Numbered from the stretch's first letter, positions 9,411 to 18,767 are shown. The stretch: 64,000 nt of DNA from Nonlabens marinus S1-08 (GCF_000831385.1 NZ_AP014548.1:868001-932000); one strand, 5' to 3'. Notes: generated from the sequence alone by a model not told the origin. Translations and numbers: made by a program.

Positions 9411-9444
9411 TTGAAAGCTTGGTTTTTCTTTCAACGTATCTTTG
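9411..9444 (+). promoter_or_regulatory. Bacteroidetes-type promoter for the UDP-glucuronate decarboxylase operon, with an inverted repeat
   Basis: TTG at 9411 and TATCTTTG at 9437-9444, 23 bp apart, match the flavobacterial TTG / TAnnTTTG pattern. The start codon is at 9471. GTTGAAAG (9410-9417) and CTTTCAAC (9428-9435) form an 8-bp inverted repeat within it, either a weak terminator for the gene ending at 9409 or an operator. Confidence 0.5.
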
Positions 9445-9470
9445 CAAAAGGCGCTTAATACAGTACCAAA

Positions 9471-10460
9471 ATGAAAAAAAGAGTACTTATCACTGGAGCA
9501 GCGGGCTTCTTAGGATCTCACCTATGTGATCGATTCATTAAAGAAGGATACCATGTCATAGGAATGGACAATCTGATTACTGGTGATCTAAAAAACATTG
9601 AGCATTTATTCCCTCATGAAGGCTTTGAATTTCATCATCATGATGTTTCAAAATATGTGCATGTTTCTGGGGGGTTGGATTACATCTTGCATTTCGCTTC
9701 ACCTGCTAGTCCTATTGACTATTTGAAAATCCCTATACAGACGCTCAAGGTAGGTTCTCTAGGAACTCATAATTTATTAGGTCTAGCAATGGCTAAAAAA
9801 GCCAGGTTGCTCATTGCATCTACTTCAGAAGTCTATGGAGACCCTTTAGTTCACCCGCAAACGGAAGAATATTATGGAAACGTCAATACCATAGGCCCAC
9901 GAGGTGTATATGACGAGGCTAAACGATTCCAGGAATCGATGACGATGGCCTACCACAGGTACCATGGGCTTGAAACTAGGATAGTTCGTATCTTTAATAC
10001 ATACGGTCCACGTATGCGTTTAAACGATGGTCGGGTCATTCCCGCATTTATGGGGCAAGCCTTGAGAGGTGAGGATATAACGATATTTGGTGATGGTTCT
10101 CAAACTAGATCCTTCTGCTATGTGGACGATCAGGTAGAAGGAATATATAGATTGCTATTAAGTGATTATTCAGATCCAGTGAATATTGGGAACCCACATG
10201 AGATTTCTATCAAAGACTTTGCTCAAGAAATCATAGATTTGACAGGAACCGACCAAAAGGTAGTATATCAATCACTACCACAGGACGACCCCATGCAACG
10301 CCAACCAGATATTTCTAGAGCTAGAGAAGTTCTAGGGTGGGAGCCTAAAGTTGGGCGTAAAGAAGGCATGAAGTTAACCTATGACTACTTTAAACAGCTG
10401 TCTCCAGAAGAACTGAAAAAAAGTGAGCACAAAGACTTTAGCGAACACAGCAGAAGATAG
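9471..10460 (+). CDS. uxs: UDP-glucuronate decarboxylase (UDP-xylose synthase), SDR family
   Basis: A 329-residue extended short-chain dehydrogenase. NAD-binding G-x-x-G-x-x-G is at residues 9-15 (G-A-A-G-F-L-G), and the catalytic Tyr147 and Lys151 are in Y-D-E-A-K. The [15 protein letters not shown] and R-S-F-C-Y-V-D-D motifs are those of UDP-glucuronate decarboxylases, which make UDP-xylose from UDP-glucuronate in the cytosol. Its presence suggests the surface glycan contains xylose or a derivative. Its last 38 nt overlap the start of the next gene, so the operon is tightly coupled. Confidence 0.88.
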   Translation: MKKRVLITGAAGFLGSHLCDRFIKEGYHVIGMDNLITGDLKNIEHLFPHEGFEFHHHDVSKYVHVSGGLDYILHFASPASPIDYLKIPIQTLKVGSLGTHNLLGLAMAKKARLLIASTSEVYGDPLVHPQTEEYYGNVNTIGPRGVYDEAKRFQESMTMAYHRYHGLETRIVRIFNTYGPRMRLNDGRVIPAFMGQALRGEDITIFGDGSQTRSFCYVDDQVEGIYRLLLSDYSDPVNIGNPHEISIKDFAQEIIDLTGTDQKVVYQSLPQDDPMQRQPDISRAREVLGWEPKVGRKEGMKLTYDYFKQLSPEELKKSEHKDFSEHSRR

Positions 10461-11814
10461 CATCAGCTATCGCGATGGAAGGTATTCCAGTCTTATCAGA
10501 CCCATTTCTTATGTGTTTGATCTGGCGATTATTATCTATAGTACCGCTTTTTTCTTTAAGCAAACTTTTGACACACTTTCCTTTTCCATTTTTATAGGAA
10601 TTTGCTGGATCGTAGTGTCTATGCAATTAGGTTTTTATCAAATTCATAGAAACACAAAGCTTTCCACACTCATAAGCAAGTTGTTCAAGCAATTAGTGTT
10701 TTTCATACTAGTTGTTTTTGCGTTTTTCGGGTACTATTATCAGATTGATAGCACAAGTGGCTATGTTTTCAAATACATAGGTGTGGTGTTTACCACCATT
10801 GCCCTAGTTAAAATCACGGTGTACTACATCTTCAAAAATTACCGCAGCTATCTAGGCGGTAACTTCCGCAATATTGTTTTGATAGGAGAAAACAAGGAAA
10901 CCATGGAACTCAAAAGTTTTTTTGAGACGCATCCAGACTATGGTTATCGCTTGCAAAATATTTTTGACGTCAAATCACCTAATTACAGTCTAGATCAGAT
11001 CAAACAGTTCATTGTAGAAAACAATATAGATGAGATTTTCTGCTCAGTTAAGGAACTGGACAACGATGCCTTATTAGAACTGACAGACTATGCAGACAAT
11101 AACCTGCGCACTTTAAAATTTTTACCCAACCCAGACACCATTCTTTCTAAACACCTCAAGTACGATTATTACGGGAAGACCCCAATCTTGTCTTTGCGGG
11201 AGATTCCACTAGACGATCCAGTGAATCAGCTGGCTAAACGTTCCTTTGATATCGCATTTTCATTATTGGTTATCGTTGGATTGCTTTCCTGGCTCACACC
11301 CATCCTAGCCTTGTTGATCAAATTAGAAACTAAGGGTCCCGTATTCTTCAAACAAGAACGCAATGGACTGGATTATAAAGAATTCGAGTGTTATAAGTTT
11401 CGCTCCATGGTCATTAATAAAACAGCTCACTTGCATCAGGTGTCCAGGAACGATTTAAGGATTACCAATGTTGGTAAATTTTTACGCAAGACCAGCCTTG
11501 ATGAGCTACCGCAATTTTACAATGTGCTCAAGGGCGACATGAGCGTGGTAGGACCGCGCCCTCATATGGTAAGCCACACGCACATGTATGCTGAGCGCAT
11601 CGATAAATTTATGGTGCGACACTTTGTAAAACCAGGTATTACAGGATTGGCCCAGGTAAGTGGTTATCGTGGTGAGGTGGAGACTGAAGAGGATATCGTG
11701 GGCCGCGTGCGCAACGATATTTATTACATAGAGAATTGGAGTACATTGATGGATCTGCGCATTATCTTTAAAACCGCTCTCAACGTATTCACCGGTGAGG
11801 AAAAAGCGTACTAG
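10423..11814 (+). CDS. polyprenyl-phosphate sugar phosphotransferase (WcaJ-type)
   Basis: 463 residues from a GTG start, the only plausible one before the first membrane helix; it overlaps the previous gene by 38 nt. The N-terminal half has four membrane segments and a Rossmann-like CoA-binding-type region (I-V-L-I-G-E-N). The C-terminal third is the bacterial sugar transferase domain: a membrane helix near residue 285, [27 protein letters not shown] and I-T-G-L-A-Q-V-S-G. It loads the first sugar-1-phosphate onto undecaprenyl phosphate and so starts repeat-unit assembly. The first sugar cannot be told. Confidence 0.88.
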   Translation: MSTKTLANTAEDSISYRDGRYSSLIRPISYVFDLAIIIYSTAFFFKQTFDTLSFSIFIGICWIVVSMQLGFYQIHRNTKLSTLISKLFKQLVFFILVVFAFFGYYYQIDSTSGYVFKYIGVVFTTIALVKITVYYIFKNYRSYLGGNFRNIVLIGENKETMELKSFFETHPDYGYRLQNIFDVKSPNYSLDQIKQFIVENNIDEIFCSVKELDNDALLELTDYADNNLRTLKFLPNPDTILSKHLKYDYYGKTPILSLREIPLDDPVNQLAKRSFDIAFSLLVIVGLLSWLTPILALLIKLETKGPVFFKQERNGLDYKEFECYKFRSMVINKTAHLHQVSRNDLRITNVGKFLRKTSLDELPQFYNVLKGDMSVVGPRPHMVSHTHMYAERIDKFMVRHFVKPGITGLAQVSGYRGEVETEEDIVGRVRNDIYYIENWSTLMDLRIIFKTALNVFTGEEKAY

Positions 11815-12588
11815 ATGGATCTCGTTTCTGTCATAGCTCCAGTTTACAACAACCACAGGACACTTAAGGAAACGCTGGACAGCATCGTGCAACAAGACTA
11901 TCGGCCTCTAGAAATCGTCATCGTGGACGATGCGAGTGATGATGAGAGTTTCGCTTTCGCGAAAGCGTATTCCCTACAATACCAACAACACGACACCAAA
12001 TTCATCCTTCACCAAAACTTGAAGAACAGCGGCGCCGGCGTCACCCGAAATAAAGCATTAGGGCTTGCCACAGGCCGTTACATGGCTTTTCTAGATGCTG
12101 ACGACATATGGAAGCCAGAAAAGTTAACTAAGCAAATAAACGCTTTAAAACTTAGTGGCAAATCAGTTTGTTACTCGGCTTACGAGATATTTGAAGAAGA
12201 CTATTTAAAACCTATAGCTATTCATAATGTTTTTCCAGAATTAACTTTTGAAAAACTCCACAAAACCAATTACCTAGGGAATCTCACGGGAATCTACGAC
12301 GCGTCTTTAATAGGAAAAGTGAAGATCAGTTCCATTCGTAAACGACAAGATTGGGCAATGTGGCTAGACGTGCTCAAAATAGCGGGACCAGCAGTTGGGA
12401 TTCAAGAACCACTAGCAAGTTACCGACTGGGAGCAGGATTATCTGCCTCAAAGCTGGATTTGATTAAATATAATTACTCCGTGTATCGCACGCACTTAGG
12501 CTACAGCATCTTCAAAAGCTGCTGGTATATGACTCTTTTTTTCTATGAGCAGTTTTTTATTAAGAATGCCATGAGGAAAACTATTTAA
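11815..12588 (+). CDS. glycosyltransferase family 2
   Basis: A 257-residue GT2 (GT-A fold) enzyme that starts directly after the stop of the phosphotransferase gene. It opens with the family's S-V-I-A-P-V-Y-N-N, has V-D-D-A-S-D-D near residue 40 and the metal-binding D-A-D-D near residue 92, followed by R-K-R-Q-D-W-A-M-W. It probably adds the second or a later sugar. A palindrome copy supplies F-A-F-A-K-A at about residues 47-51, in the helix after the nucleotide-binding strand. The C-terminus (about 25 residues) is hydrophobic. It converges on the next gene with a 4-nt overlap. Confidence 0.87.
   Translation: MDLVSVIAPVYNNHRTLKETLDSIVQQDYRPLEIVIVDDASDDESFAFAKAYSLQYQQHDTKFILHQNLKNSGAGVTRNKALGLATGRYMAFLDADDIWKPEKLTKQINALKLSGKSVCYSAYEIFEEDYLKPIAIHNVFPELTFEKLHKTNYLGNLTGIYDASLIGKVKISSIRKRQDWAMWLDVLKIAGPAVGIQEPLASYRLGAGLSASKLDLIKYNYSVYRTHLGYSIFKSCWYMTLFFYEQFFIKNAMRKTI
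11952..11967. repeat. 16-bp palindrome copy 3
   Basis: Exact copy in the GT2 gene, read as F-A-F-A-K-A. Symmetry does not extend beyond 16 bp. Confidence 0.95.
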
Positions 12589-13886
12589 ACCTCATCTACC
12601 TCAGTCACAAACTGCTTCAATTTGCCACGTTTGCTGCGATCCAGTTGATCTAGCTTTTCAAATGCTACCACAATTGATGCATCCGCATAATCTGCCATGG
12701 CGTTTTGAATCTGTCGCTGTTCTTTTTGTGTGAGCTCAGCTTTAGCAACATATTGTATTTGAAATAGCAACGGCTCTTTTTGAACAATCACAAATTCAGT
12801 GACTGTACTTTGATCATTGATTACGCTTTTTGTTACATAATAAAATGTCAATCCGGGAATCACTTTTCCATTGGGAAGCCGAGCGATGTCGCTGGTTCTG
12901 CCTTGTAGTTGCTGGAGGACTTGCTTACCGTTTTCAACGCTAATACTTCCCAGATCACCTATTTCATAGCGTATAAATGGATGCGCTTTGTTAAACAAAT
13001 CGGTGATTAAAATTCTGCCGATGCTTCCATTTTCTAAGGGTTGATTAGCGTCATTCACTACTTCAACAAACAATGTTGAAGTGTTTACAACGAATTGTCC
13101 TTCCTGATTTTGTAAAGCAATCAGTCCAGTCTCGCTGCTGCCGTATTCATTGATCACGTTAACGCCCACCACTTTTTCCAGCAAATTGCGGTCGTCATCA
13201 AATAGCATTTCGCTGGTAACGATACAGGCTTTAAGCGTGGGACAAACTTCTTTCAGAATTATATTATGGGCTTGACAGTATTTGGCAAACAATACTATAC
13301 TGCTGGTATACCCATTGATGTAATCGTATTTATTCTTGCGAAAATTTTCGAGGTAACCTTCCAAAACAACATTACTCATATCAAAAATGGGAAACCTGTG
13401 CCGATTGCCCACAAAATCTTTGAATTGCTCTTTCACCCTGCCTAAACCTTTTGAGGGAATTCCGTAAAATCGAGCTTCTAGGGAATGATCTAGGTCAATA
13501 GATTGTTGTTGGTACGCTTGATCAAAAGTCGCCCAAGTCATGGCGTGGCAAAATTTATCCTTAGCATAAGAAAAAGGATGCCCGCTGGAACCGCTGGTTT
13601 TGCCTTTATGAACATTTCTAACGGTATACCCTTTACTCAATCGCTGGTGCAGTGGTTGTTGCAAATCAGATTTAGTGAGAATGGGCAAATCGTTCCAGCC
13701 AATTGTTTTGTCAGGGACATGAGTATTGTAGAAAGCGTTGAATTTGAAATGGTGCTCTAGAATCTCCTGGCGTTGCTGTAATAAGCGTTCAACACTCCAG
13801 CGGGAAACATCATCAAGCAGCTGTGTGGCCTTCTTTAAATCATAGCCTTGCCATTGCAGGGATTTTCTAAAATAGGGTAGTGGCAT
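12585..13886 (-). CDS. PaaK/CapK-like AMP-binding (phenylacetate-CoA ligase family) protein
   Basis: A 433-residue adenylate-forming enzyme. The phosphate-binding loop is K-T-S-G-S-S-G near residue 95, with N-E-Y-G-S-S-E-T-G near residue 245 and R-Y-E-I-G-D-L-G near residue 310. PaaK-type enzymes activate aryl acids, while the shorter CapK subgroup is found in capsule clusters, where it may activate an acyl group that decorates the glycan. The location at the end of a polysaccharide cluster favours CapK. The substrate is unknown and no CoA-utilising partner is seen beside it. Confidence 0.75.
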   Translation of the reverse strand: MPLPYFRKSLQWQGYDLKKATQLLDDVSRWSVERLLQQRQEILEHHFKFNAFYNTHVPDKTIGWNDLPILTKSDLQQPLHQRLSKGYTVRNVHKGKTSGSSGHPFSYAKDKFCHAMTWATFDQAYQQQSIDLDHSLEARFYGIPSKGLGRVKEQFKDFVGNRHRFPIFDMSNVVLEGYLENFRKNKYDYINGYTSSIVLFAKYCQAHNIILKEVCPTLKACIVTSEMLFDDDRNLLEKVVGVNVINEYGSSETGLIALQNQEGQFVVNTSTLFVEVVNDANQPLENGSIGRILITDLFNKAHPFIRYEIGDLGSISVENGKQVLQQLQGRTSDIARLPNGKVIPGLTFYYVTKSVINDQSTVTEFVIVQKEPLLFQIQYVAKAELTQKEQRQIQNAMADYADASIVVAFEKLDQLDRSKRGKLKQFVTEVDEV

Positions 13887-13925
13887 TTAAACTGAGATTG
13901 AGCGTCCATAGCAAAGTAAAACTTT

Positions 13926-13933
13926 TATTTTTG
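13926..13933 (+). promoter_or_regulatory. candidate purD promoter (-7 element)
   Basis: TATTTTTG, matching TAnnTTTG, 19 bp before the purD start codon. A TTG at 13898-13900 is the only upstream candidate; the 25-bp spacing is long. Confidence 0.4.
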
Positions 13934-13952
13934 CTTTCTCAATAACCATCCT

Positions 13953-15224
13953 ATGAACGTATTGATTTTAGGTAGCGGCGGCCGCGAGCATGCTTTTGCC
14001 AGATCCATTGCTAGCAGTCCATTACTTAACGACTTGTATGTTGCCCCTGGTAATGCAGGCACAGCAACTATAGCAACTAATCTACCAGTTGGAGTTACTG
14101 ACTTCCAGGAAATTAAACGGACGGTAATAGAAAAGGAAATCACAATGCTTGTCGTGGGGCCAGAAGCGCCATTAGTAGAAGGGATCTATGATTTTTTCCA
14201 AGAAGATGGGGAACTCAGCCATGTGAACGTGATTGGGCCGTCAAAAGAAGGCGCCGTACTAGAAGGATCAAAAGAATTCGCTAAAGAGTTCATGATGCGC
14301 AACAAGGTTCCTACGGCGGCCTTTGAGAGTTTCACAAAAGAAACTCTCAAAAAAGGAATGCAATTCATCGATACACTTCAAGCACCCTACGTGTTGAAAG
14401 CGGATGGGCTTGCAGGTGGGAAAGGAGTGTTGATCATCGCAGATGCTGATGAGGCCAAGGAATCTCTCGAGCAAATGCTCGTAGGCGGGAAATTTGGTGC
14501 TGCCTCAAATAAGGTGGTTATTGAAGAGTTTCTAGACGGCATTGAGATGAGCGTCTTTGTCATGACAGACGGTAACAGCTATAAGGTGTTACCTACTGCC
14601 AAGGATTACAAGCGGATTGGAGAAGGAGATACTGGACTCAACACTGGCGGTATGGGCGCTATTTCTCCAGTTCCTTTTGCAGATGAGGTGTTGATGCAAA
14701 AGATAGAAGAACGTATCATTAAACCAACGGTGGATGGTTTAAAGAAAGAAAATATCACTTATAAAGGCTTTATTTTCATTGGTTTGATGATCGTTGACGG
14801 CGAGCCTTTGGTCATAGAATACAACGTGAGGATGGGAGATCCAGAAACTGAGGTAGTTCTGCCTCGAGTGACGAGCGACTTGCTTTCTCATTTCCACGCT
14901 TTCGCGAAAGCGGAACTCCACCTAGAAACAGTAACCATAGACCACCGCAGTGCTGCCACAGTCATGCTCGTCGCAGGTGGCTATCCAGAGGTTTATGAAA
15001 AAGGCATGGAAATCACAGGCTTAGAAAAGGTACAAGAAAGTATCGTTTTTCACGCTGGCACCACATCGAAAGATGATACGGTAATCACTGCTGGAGGTCG
15101 TGTGATGGCAGTAACTAGCTTTGGGGATACGTTCCAAGAAGCCGTAAAAAAATCCTATGAAAATGCAGAAAAACTACATTTTGATAGGATGTATTATAGA
15201 AGAGATATAGGGTTTGACCTATAA
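13953..15224 (+). CDS. purD: phosphoribosylamine--glycine ligase
   Basis: A 423-residue GAR synthetase, full length for the family. It joins 5-phosphoribosylamine, glycine and ATP in purine synthesis. Visible are the N-terminal G-S-G-G-R-E-H-A loop (residues 7-14), the ATP-grasp region with V-L-K-A-D-G-L-A-G-G-K-G-V near residue 147, L-N-T-G-G-M-G-A-I-S-P near residue 230 and the metal-binding E-Y-N-V-R-M-G-D-P-E near residue 288. A palindrome copy encodes H-A-F-A-K-A near residue 318, in a helix before the C-terminal domain that is variable in the family. Confidence 0.97.
   Translation: MNVLILGSGGREHAFARSIASSPLLNDLYVAPGNAGTATIATNLPVGVTDFQEIKRTVIEKEITMLVVGPEAPLVEGIYDFFQEDGELSHVNVIGPSKEGAVLEGSKEFAKEFMMRNKVPTAAFESFTKETLKKGMQFIDTLQAPYVLKADGLAGGKGVLIIADADEAKESLEQMLVGGKFGAASNKVVIEEFLDGIEMSVFVMTDGNSYKVLPTAKDYKRIGEGDTGLNTGGMGAISPVPFADEVLMQKIEERIIKPTVDGLKKENITYKGFIFIGLMIVDGEPLVIEYNVRMGDPETEVVLPRVTSDLLSHFHAFAKAELHLETVTIDHRSAATVMLVAGGYPEVYEKGMEITGLEKVQESIVFHAGTTSKDDTVITAGGRVMAVTSFGDTFQEAVKKSYENAEKLHFDRMYYRRDIGFDL
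14897..14912. repeat. 16-bp palindrome copy 4
   Basis: Exact copy in purD, read as A-F-A-K-A. The protein is not lengthened relative to the family at this point. Confidence 0.95.
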
Positions 15225-15226
15225 AC

Positions 15227-15457
15227 CTATTTCAAGAAAGAGTGGGCCGTTTGAGAACGGTCCTCCTCGTCGTTTTGGTCAAAAATGCGCAATTGCTTCA
15301 TCCAGTACCATACAGCTACAACTAAAACGATAATAGCAACCCAAGTAAAAGCGTTAGCTAACCACCAGTTTTCTAATTCCAACTCCCTCAACATATTGAA
15401 TGGAACCATTAGGATTTCTTCGAATAAGTAGGCAATCGCCTCAAATAAATCTTTCAT
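15227..15457 (-). CDS. small single-helix membrane protein (DUF6341-like)
   Basis: A 76-residue protein: an N-terminal amphipathic part (F-E-A-I-A-Y-L-F-E-E), a W-W-containing turn, one membrane helix at about residues 36-52, then a charged tail (N-D-E-E-D-R-S-Q-T-A-H-S-F). From memory, this pattern beside purD is common in Flavobacteriia and is annotated DUF6341; function unknown. It is convergent with purD, 2 bp apart, and divergent from the membrane protein at 15502. Confidence 0.7.
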   Translation of the reverse strand: MKDLFEAIAYLFEEILMVPFNMLRELELENWWLANAFTWVAIIVLVVAVWYWMKQLRIFDQNDEEDRSQTAHSFLK

Positions 15458-15501
15458 TGCTTTAACTTGCTTTAAGACTGCAAAAATAGTGAAAAATTAA
15501 T

Positions 15502-16407
15502 ATGCTCTCCAGATTTTTTAGCTCTTCCCAACCCTTTCACTACTTAGTAGGCATCTTGTTATTAGGTCCTACAAGTATTTTATTATTGTGGCTGCTTAAC
15601 GGCGACTGGCAATGGAGTTATGCGATCATAGGTTTGATATTGCCATTTGCCTTGCTTTTAGTTCAATTCATTATCCTGAAAAATGAACTTACTGGGCAGA
15701 ATTCCTATGGTCTTTTTGCCTACACTATGCTGACTTTGAGTGTGATTGTAGGGATTGTTGAATGGAAGCTTGCGGTATGCTTGCTCCTTTTTTTACTTGC
15801 TTTACGCCGTTTGATGAGTCTTAAGACAGGAACGAGTACCATACGCAAGATATTTGATGGGACTTTCTGGATCAGCATTGCGACACTTCTTGAGCCATAT
15901 ATGGCCATCTATTTTCTTGCGGTCTTTACAGCTATATTTTTGTTTGACCGGACTAAATGGCGCCACTGGGCTATTCCCATCATCGCTGTGGTTTGCGTGA
16001 TTGTCATCAGTTTTACCTTAGAGATATTTTTAGAACAACCTATCCTCACCCGGATTTTTTACCGTTCAGAATATGGTTTTAATGGACTACTCAAAGAGTG
16101 GAACCCCTCGGATCTGTTAGCTTGGTTCTTATGTGCTACGGCTGTTATTGGGTTTGTGATTTATATTATAAAACTGGTTGACATCCAGCAGCGAGTACGA
16201 CCTCGATTTTCCGTTTTGGTGATTGCCGGCGTTTGTTCTTTAATCTTGGCGCTGGTTGGTGATGCTCATTTTGTTTTACTGCTCATTCCAGTCATTTCGA
16301 TTTTTCAAGTACGAGCGTTAGAGCACATTTACCATAGAGGATTTAGAGAGTTTATTTTTTTGTTGCCTGCATTGTTGATTGTGCTGGCGCTATTGACTCA
16401 GGGATAA
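15502..16407 (+). CDS. polytopic membrane protein (DUF6427-like)
   Basis: A 301-residue protein with about eight to nine hydrophobic segments and few charged loops. The N-terminus (F-F-S-S-S-Q-P-F-H-Y) and the M-S-L-K-T-G-T-S-T-I-R-K-I-F-D-G-T segment near residue 115 match what I remember of the family annotated DUF6427, a neighbour of purD in flavobacteria. No enzymatic motif is visible. Following genes encode a DUF4254 protein and a GT9 enzyme, so a role in cell-envelope glycan assembly is possible but inferred only from context. Confidence 0.65.
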   Translation: MLSRFFSSSQPFHYLVGILLLGPTSILLLWLLNGDWQWSYAIIGLILPFALLLVQFIILKNELTGQNSYGLFAYTMLTLSVIVGIVEWKLAVCLLLFLLALRRLMSLKTGTSTIRKIFDGTFWISIATLLEPYMAIYFLAVFTAIFLFDRTKWRHWAIPIIAVVCVIVISFTLEIFLEQPILTRIFYRSEYGFNGLLKEWNPSDLLAWFLCATAVIGFVIYIIKLVDIQQRVRPRFSVLVIAGVCSLILALVGDAHFVLLLIPVISIFQVRALEHIYHRGFREFIFLLPALLIVLALLTQG

Positions 16408-16423
16408 CTCCCACGAGAAACTT

Positions 16424-16431
16424 TATATTTG
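16424..16431 (+). promoter_or_regulatory. candidate promoter (-7 element) for the DUF4254-GT9 pair
   Basis: TATATTTG, a perfect TAnnTTTG match, 18 bp before the start at 16449. A TTG at 16393 is rather far upstream (28-bp spacer). Confidence 0.45.
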
Positions 16432-16448
16432 CACTTTAAATTTTACCT

Positions 16449-17057
16449 ATGTTTTCTAAAGAGGCGAACACCATTTTTCAAAAAGCTATTAAAGATTATC
16501 ACGTTATAAATACCGTTGATCAAGCATTTGAAAATCCATACGATCGCACCACACACTTGATAGAACACCTGTTGTATCGCAAGTGCTGGATTGATACCGT
16601 ACAATGGCATTATGAAGACATCATTCGAGACCCTAATATTGATCCTGTTGCTGCACTTACTTTAAAGCGTAAAATTGATGCCAGTAATCAAGACCGTACG
16701 GATATGGTGGAGTACATCGATAGCTACTTCCTAGAGAAATATAATGACGTTGCTGTAAAGGACAACGCGACCATCAACACAGAGAGTCCGGCATGGGCGG
16801 TAGATCGTCTTTCGATTCTAGCGCTTAAAGTATTCCATATGGAAGAAGAAGCAAACCGCACAGATGCTAGTGAGGCGCATAAGGCCGCTTGTCAGTCAAA
16901 ATTAGACATCTTATTAGAACAACGCATCGATCTTTCCACAGCTCTTGACCAGCTGTTAGAAGACATCTCTAATGGCAAAAAATACATGAAAGTGTACAAG
17001 CAAATGAAGATGTATAACGACGATGAGCTGAATCCCGTATTGCGTTCTAGAAAATAA
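16449..17057 (+). CDS. DUF4254 domain protein
   Basis: A 202-residue, soluble, mostly helical protein. The Y-D-R-T-T-H-L-I-E-H-L-L-Y-R-K-C-W-I-D segment near residue 27 and W-H-Y-E-D-I-I-R-D-P are characteristic of DUF4254, whose function is not known. It ends 1 nt before the GT9 gene starts, an arrangement that I recall as conserved in Bacteroidetes; that suggests the two act together. No signal peptide or membrane segment. Confidence 0.8.
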   Translation: MFSKEANTIFQKAIKDYHVINTVDQAFENPYDRTTHLIEHLLYRKCWIDTVQWHYEDIIRDPNIDPVAALTLKRKIDASNQDRTDMVEYIDSYFLEKYNDVAVKDNATINTESPAWAVDRLSILALKVFHMEEEANRTDASEAHKAACQSKLDILLEQRIDLSTALDQLLEDISNGKKYMKVYKQMKMYNDDELNPVLRSRK

Positions 17058-17058
17058 G

Positions 17059-18087
17059 ATGCAAAAGCCACAACGAATAGTAGTCCTGCGCCTTAGCGCA
17101 ATGGGAGATGTGGCGATGACCGTACCGGTTTTACTAGCCATGCGCCGGTTGTATCCTGAGGTTGAACTAATTTCGCTTTCGCGAAAGCGGTTCTTTCCCA
17201 TCTTACAGCACATACCGGGAATTACCTTGATAGAGGCCGCAGTTAATGAGCAACACAAAAGTATTTTAGGATTAAGGCGACTCGCCAAAGAAATTAATGA
17301 ATACCAACCCGACGCCATTGCCGATTTACACAATGTACTGCGCACAAAAATCTTGCGACTTTTTTTAGGAGGACTTTCAAAAGCAGTTATTGATAAAGGC
17401 CGTAAAGAGAAAAAACGACTGGTGAATGACCCCCATTTTTTTCAGCCATTGCCCACTACTTTTGAGCGGTATCAACGTGTTTTTGAAGATTTAGGCTTGC
17501 CAGTACATGTTGCAATGTCTGATGTGTTGTCTAGACAAGCCATACCGCAAAAAGCTCATAGCCTGATTGGAGATCACGAATGCCGCTGGATAGGCTTGGC
17601 ACCATTTGCGGCTCATGATGCCAAGGCATTATCGCTCCAAAAAGCAAAGGAATTAGTTGCGGCGATTATGAATATAGATAACGTGAAAGTATTGCTATTC
17701 GGTGGTGGAGCAGCAGAAGCTAAGGAGCTAGAGCTTGTTGCAGGGACTATGTCCAACGTTTTCAATATGGCAGGGCGCATGAGTTTTAAGGAAGAGTTAC
17801 AATTGCTTTCTAATCTAGACGCCATGGTTTCCATGGATAGTGGCAACGGACATCTTGCAGCCATGTATGGAATACCCGTGATAACCATTTGGGGTAATAC
17901 GCATCCCCACGCTGGCTTCGCGCCTTTTCTACAACCAGAAGAAAACCAAATCACACCAAACCTCGAGCAATTCCCATTAATTCCTACTTCCATTTACGGC
18001 AACAAAGTGCCTAAAGGTTATGAGAAGGTAATGGATACGGTAGATTGTGATCGAGTGGTTGAGCGGCTTAAGGAACTTTTATTCTAA
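17059..18087 (+). CDS. glycosyltransferase family 9 (heptosyltransferase-like)
   Basis: A 342-residue GT-B enzyme of the ADP-heptose:LPS heptosyltransferase family. It opens with V-V-L-R-L-S-A-M-G-D-V-A-M-T-V-P-V, has D-L-H-N-V-L-R-T near residue 92, and the C-terminal domain carries L-A-P-F-A, F-G-G-G and the M-D-S-G-N-G-H-L-A-A segment near residue 259, with G-N-T-H-P near residue 278. It probably adds a heptose or related sugar to the LPS core. A palindrome copy encodes S-L-S-R-K-R near residues 38-43. Confidence 0.87.
   Translation: MQKPQRIVVLRLSAMGDVAMTVPVLLAMRRLYPEVELISLSRKRFFPILQHIPGITLIEAAVNEQHKSILGLRRLAKEINEYQPDAIADLHNVLRTKILRLFLGGLSKAVIDKGRKEKKRLVNDPHFFQPLPTTFERYQRVFEDLGLPVHVAMSDVLSRQAIPQKAHSLIGDHECRWIGLAPFAAHDAKALSLQKAKELVAAIMNIDNVKVLLFGGGAAEAKELELVAGTMSNVFNMAGRMSFKEELQLLSNLDAMVSMDSGNGHLAAMYGIPVITIWGNTHPHAGFAPFLQPEENQITPNLEQFPLIPTSIYGNKVPKGYEKVMDTVDCDRVVERLKELLF
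17174..17189. repeat. 16-bp palindrome copy 5
   Basis: Exact copy in the GT9 gene and the only genic copy read in the L-S-R-K-R phase. Confidence 0.95.
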
Positions 18088-18199
18088 TTGTTTAACACTT
18101 AAAGAGTTTATCATTTGCTCACGATGATTAACTAGGAGCTGAAAAGTTTTCACACCTGCAGTTACTTCTAGCTTATCCTTGACTAAACCAAAAAGTCAA

Positions 18200-18361
18200 T
18201 CAATACACATAAGGTTTTTTCGGATTGAAGACTAGCGATTGAACTATGCTGGAGATTATTCCAAGAGGGACTCCAAAAATCAGCGCAATAACCTGCAAAC
18301 TATTTACGCTTAATTTATTAGTTACAAGGTTCTGCGGACCATTCTTGTCCGCCGTGACCAT
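18200..18361 (-). CDS. possible small membrane protein (53 aa)
   Basis: An ATG at 18361 opens a 53-codon frame that overlaps the last 44 nt of the lipoprotein gene in another frame and continues into the 230-bp gap. It has a hydrophobic segment of about 20 residues (L-Q-V-I-A-L-I-F-G-V-P-L-G-I-I-S-S) followed by N-P-K-K-P-Y. Either a translationally coupled small membrane protein or a chance frame or gene remnant; there is no homology evidence. Confidence 0.25.
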   Translation of the reverse strand: MVTADKNGPQNLVTNKLSVNSLQVIALIFGVPLGIISSIVQSLVFNPKKPYVY

Positions 18362-18767
18362 CTTGACACAGATACGACTCTTTTAATTCAATTATCTCAA
18401 TATTTCCATTGATTGAAGTATCGTATTCCATCCAGATGGTGATTCCTTTATAGGATTCGTCTTTCAAATTCTCTCGCTTATAAAAAAGAATATTATTCCC
18501 GAATTTACTTTTATACAATTGTGTGATAGTCATTGTTTCCGGGCTAGATTCTAAAACTTCATGGGGATACATCTTTAAAATATCCATTGGATCATTAATA
18601 CCACTGCTTGCATCAATGGTTTTTTGAAGTTGTTCGAAATCAATATTGCGGAATTGTGACAATTCCATATCACCTAAAAATATTGATTTGATTTGTTCTG
18701 ACTTATTACAAGAATTCAAAGAAAATAGTAGTAAAAGTGTGGCTAGAATATGTGATGCTTTGATCAT
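18318..18767 (-). CDS. hypothetical lipoprotein
   Basis: A 149-residue protein with a lipoprotein signal: a hydrophobic segment then L-N-S-C, with Cys20 as the lipidation site. The mature part is hydrophilic and has no recognisable domain; two further Cys lie in the last 20 residues (Y-L-C-Q-D-G and E-P-C-N) and may form a disulphide. It is isolated on the minus strand between two plus-strand transcription units. Function not recognised. Confidence 0.6.
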   Translation of the reverse strand: MIKASHILATLLLLFSLNSCNKSEQIKSIFLGDMELSQFRNIDFEQLQKTIDASSGINDPMDILKMYPHEVLESSPETMTITQLYKSKFGNNILFYKRENLKDESYKGITIWMEYDTSINGNIEIIELKESYLCQDGHGGQEWSAEPCN

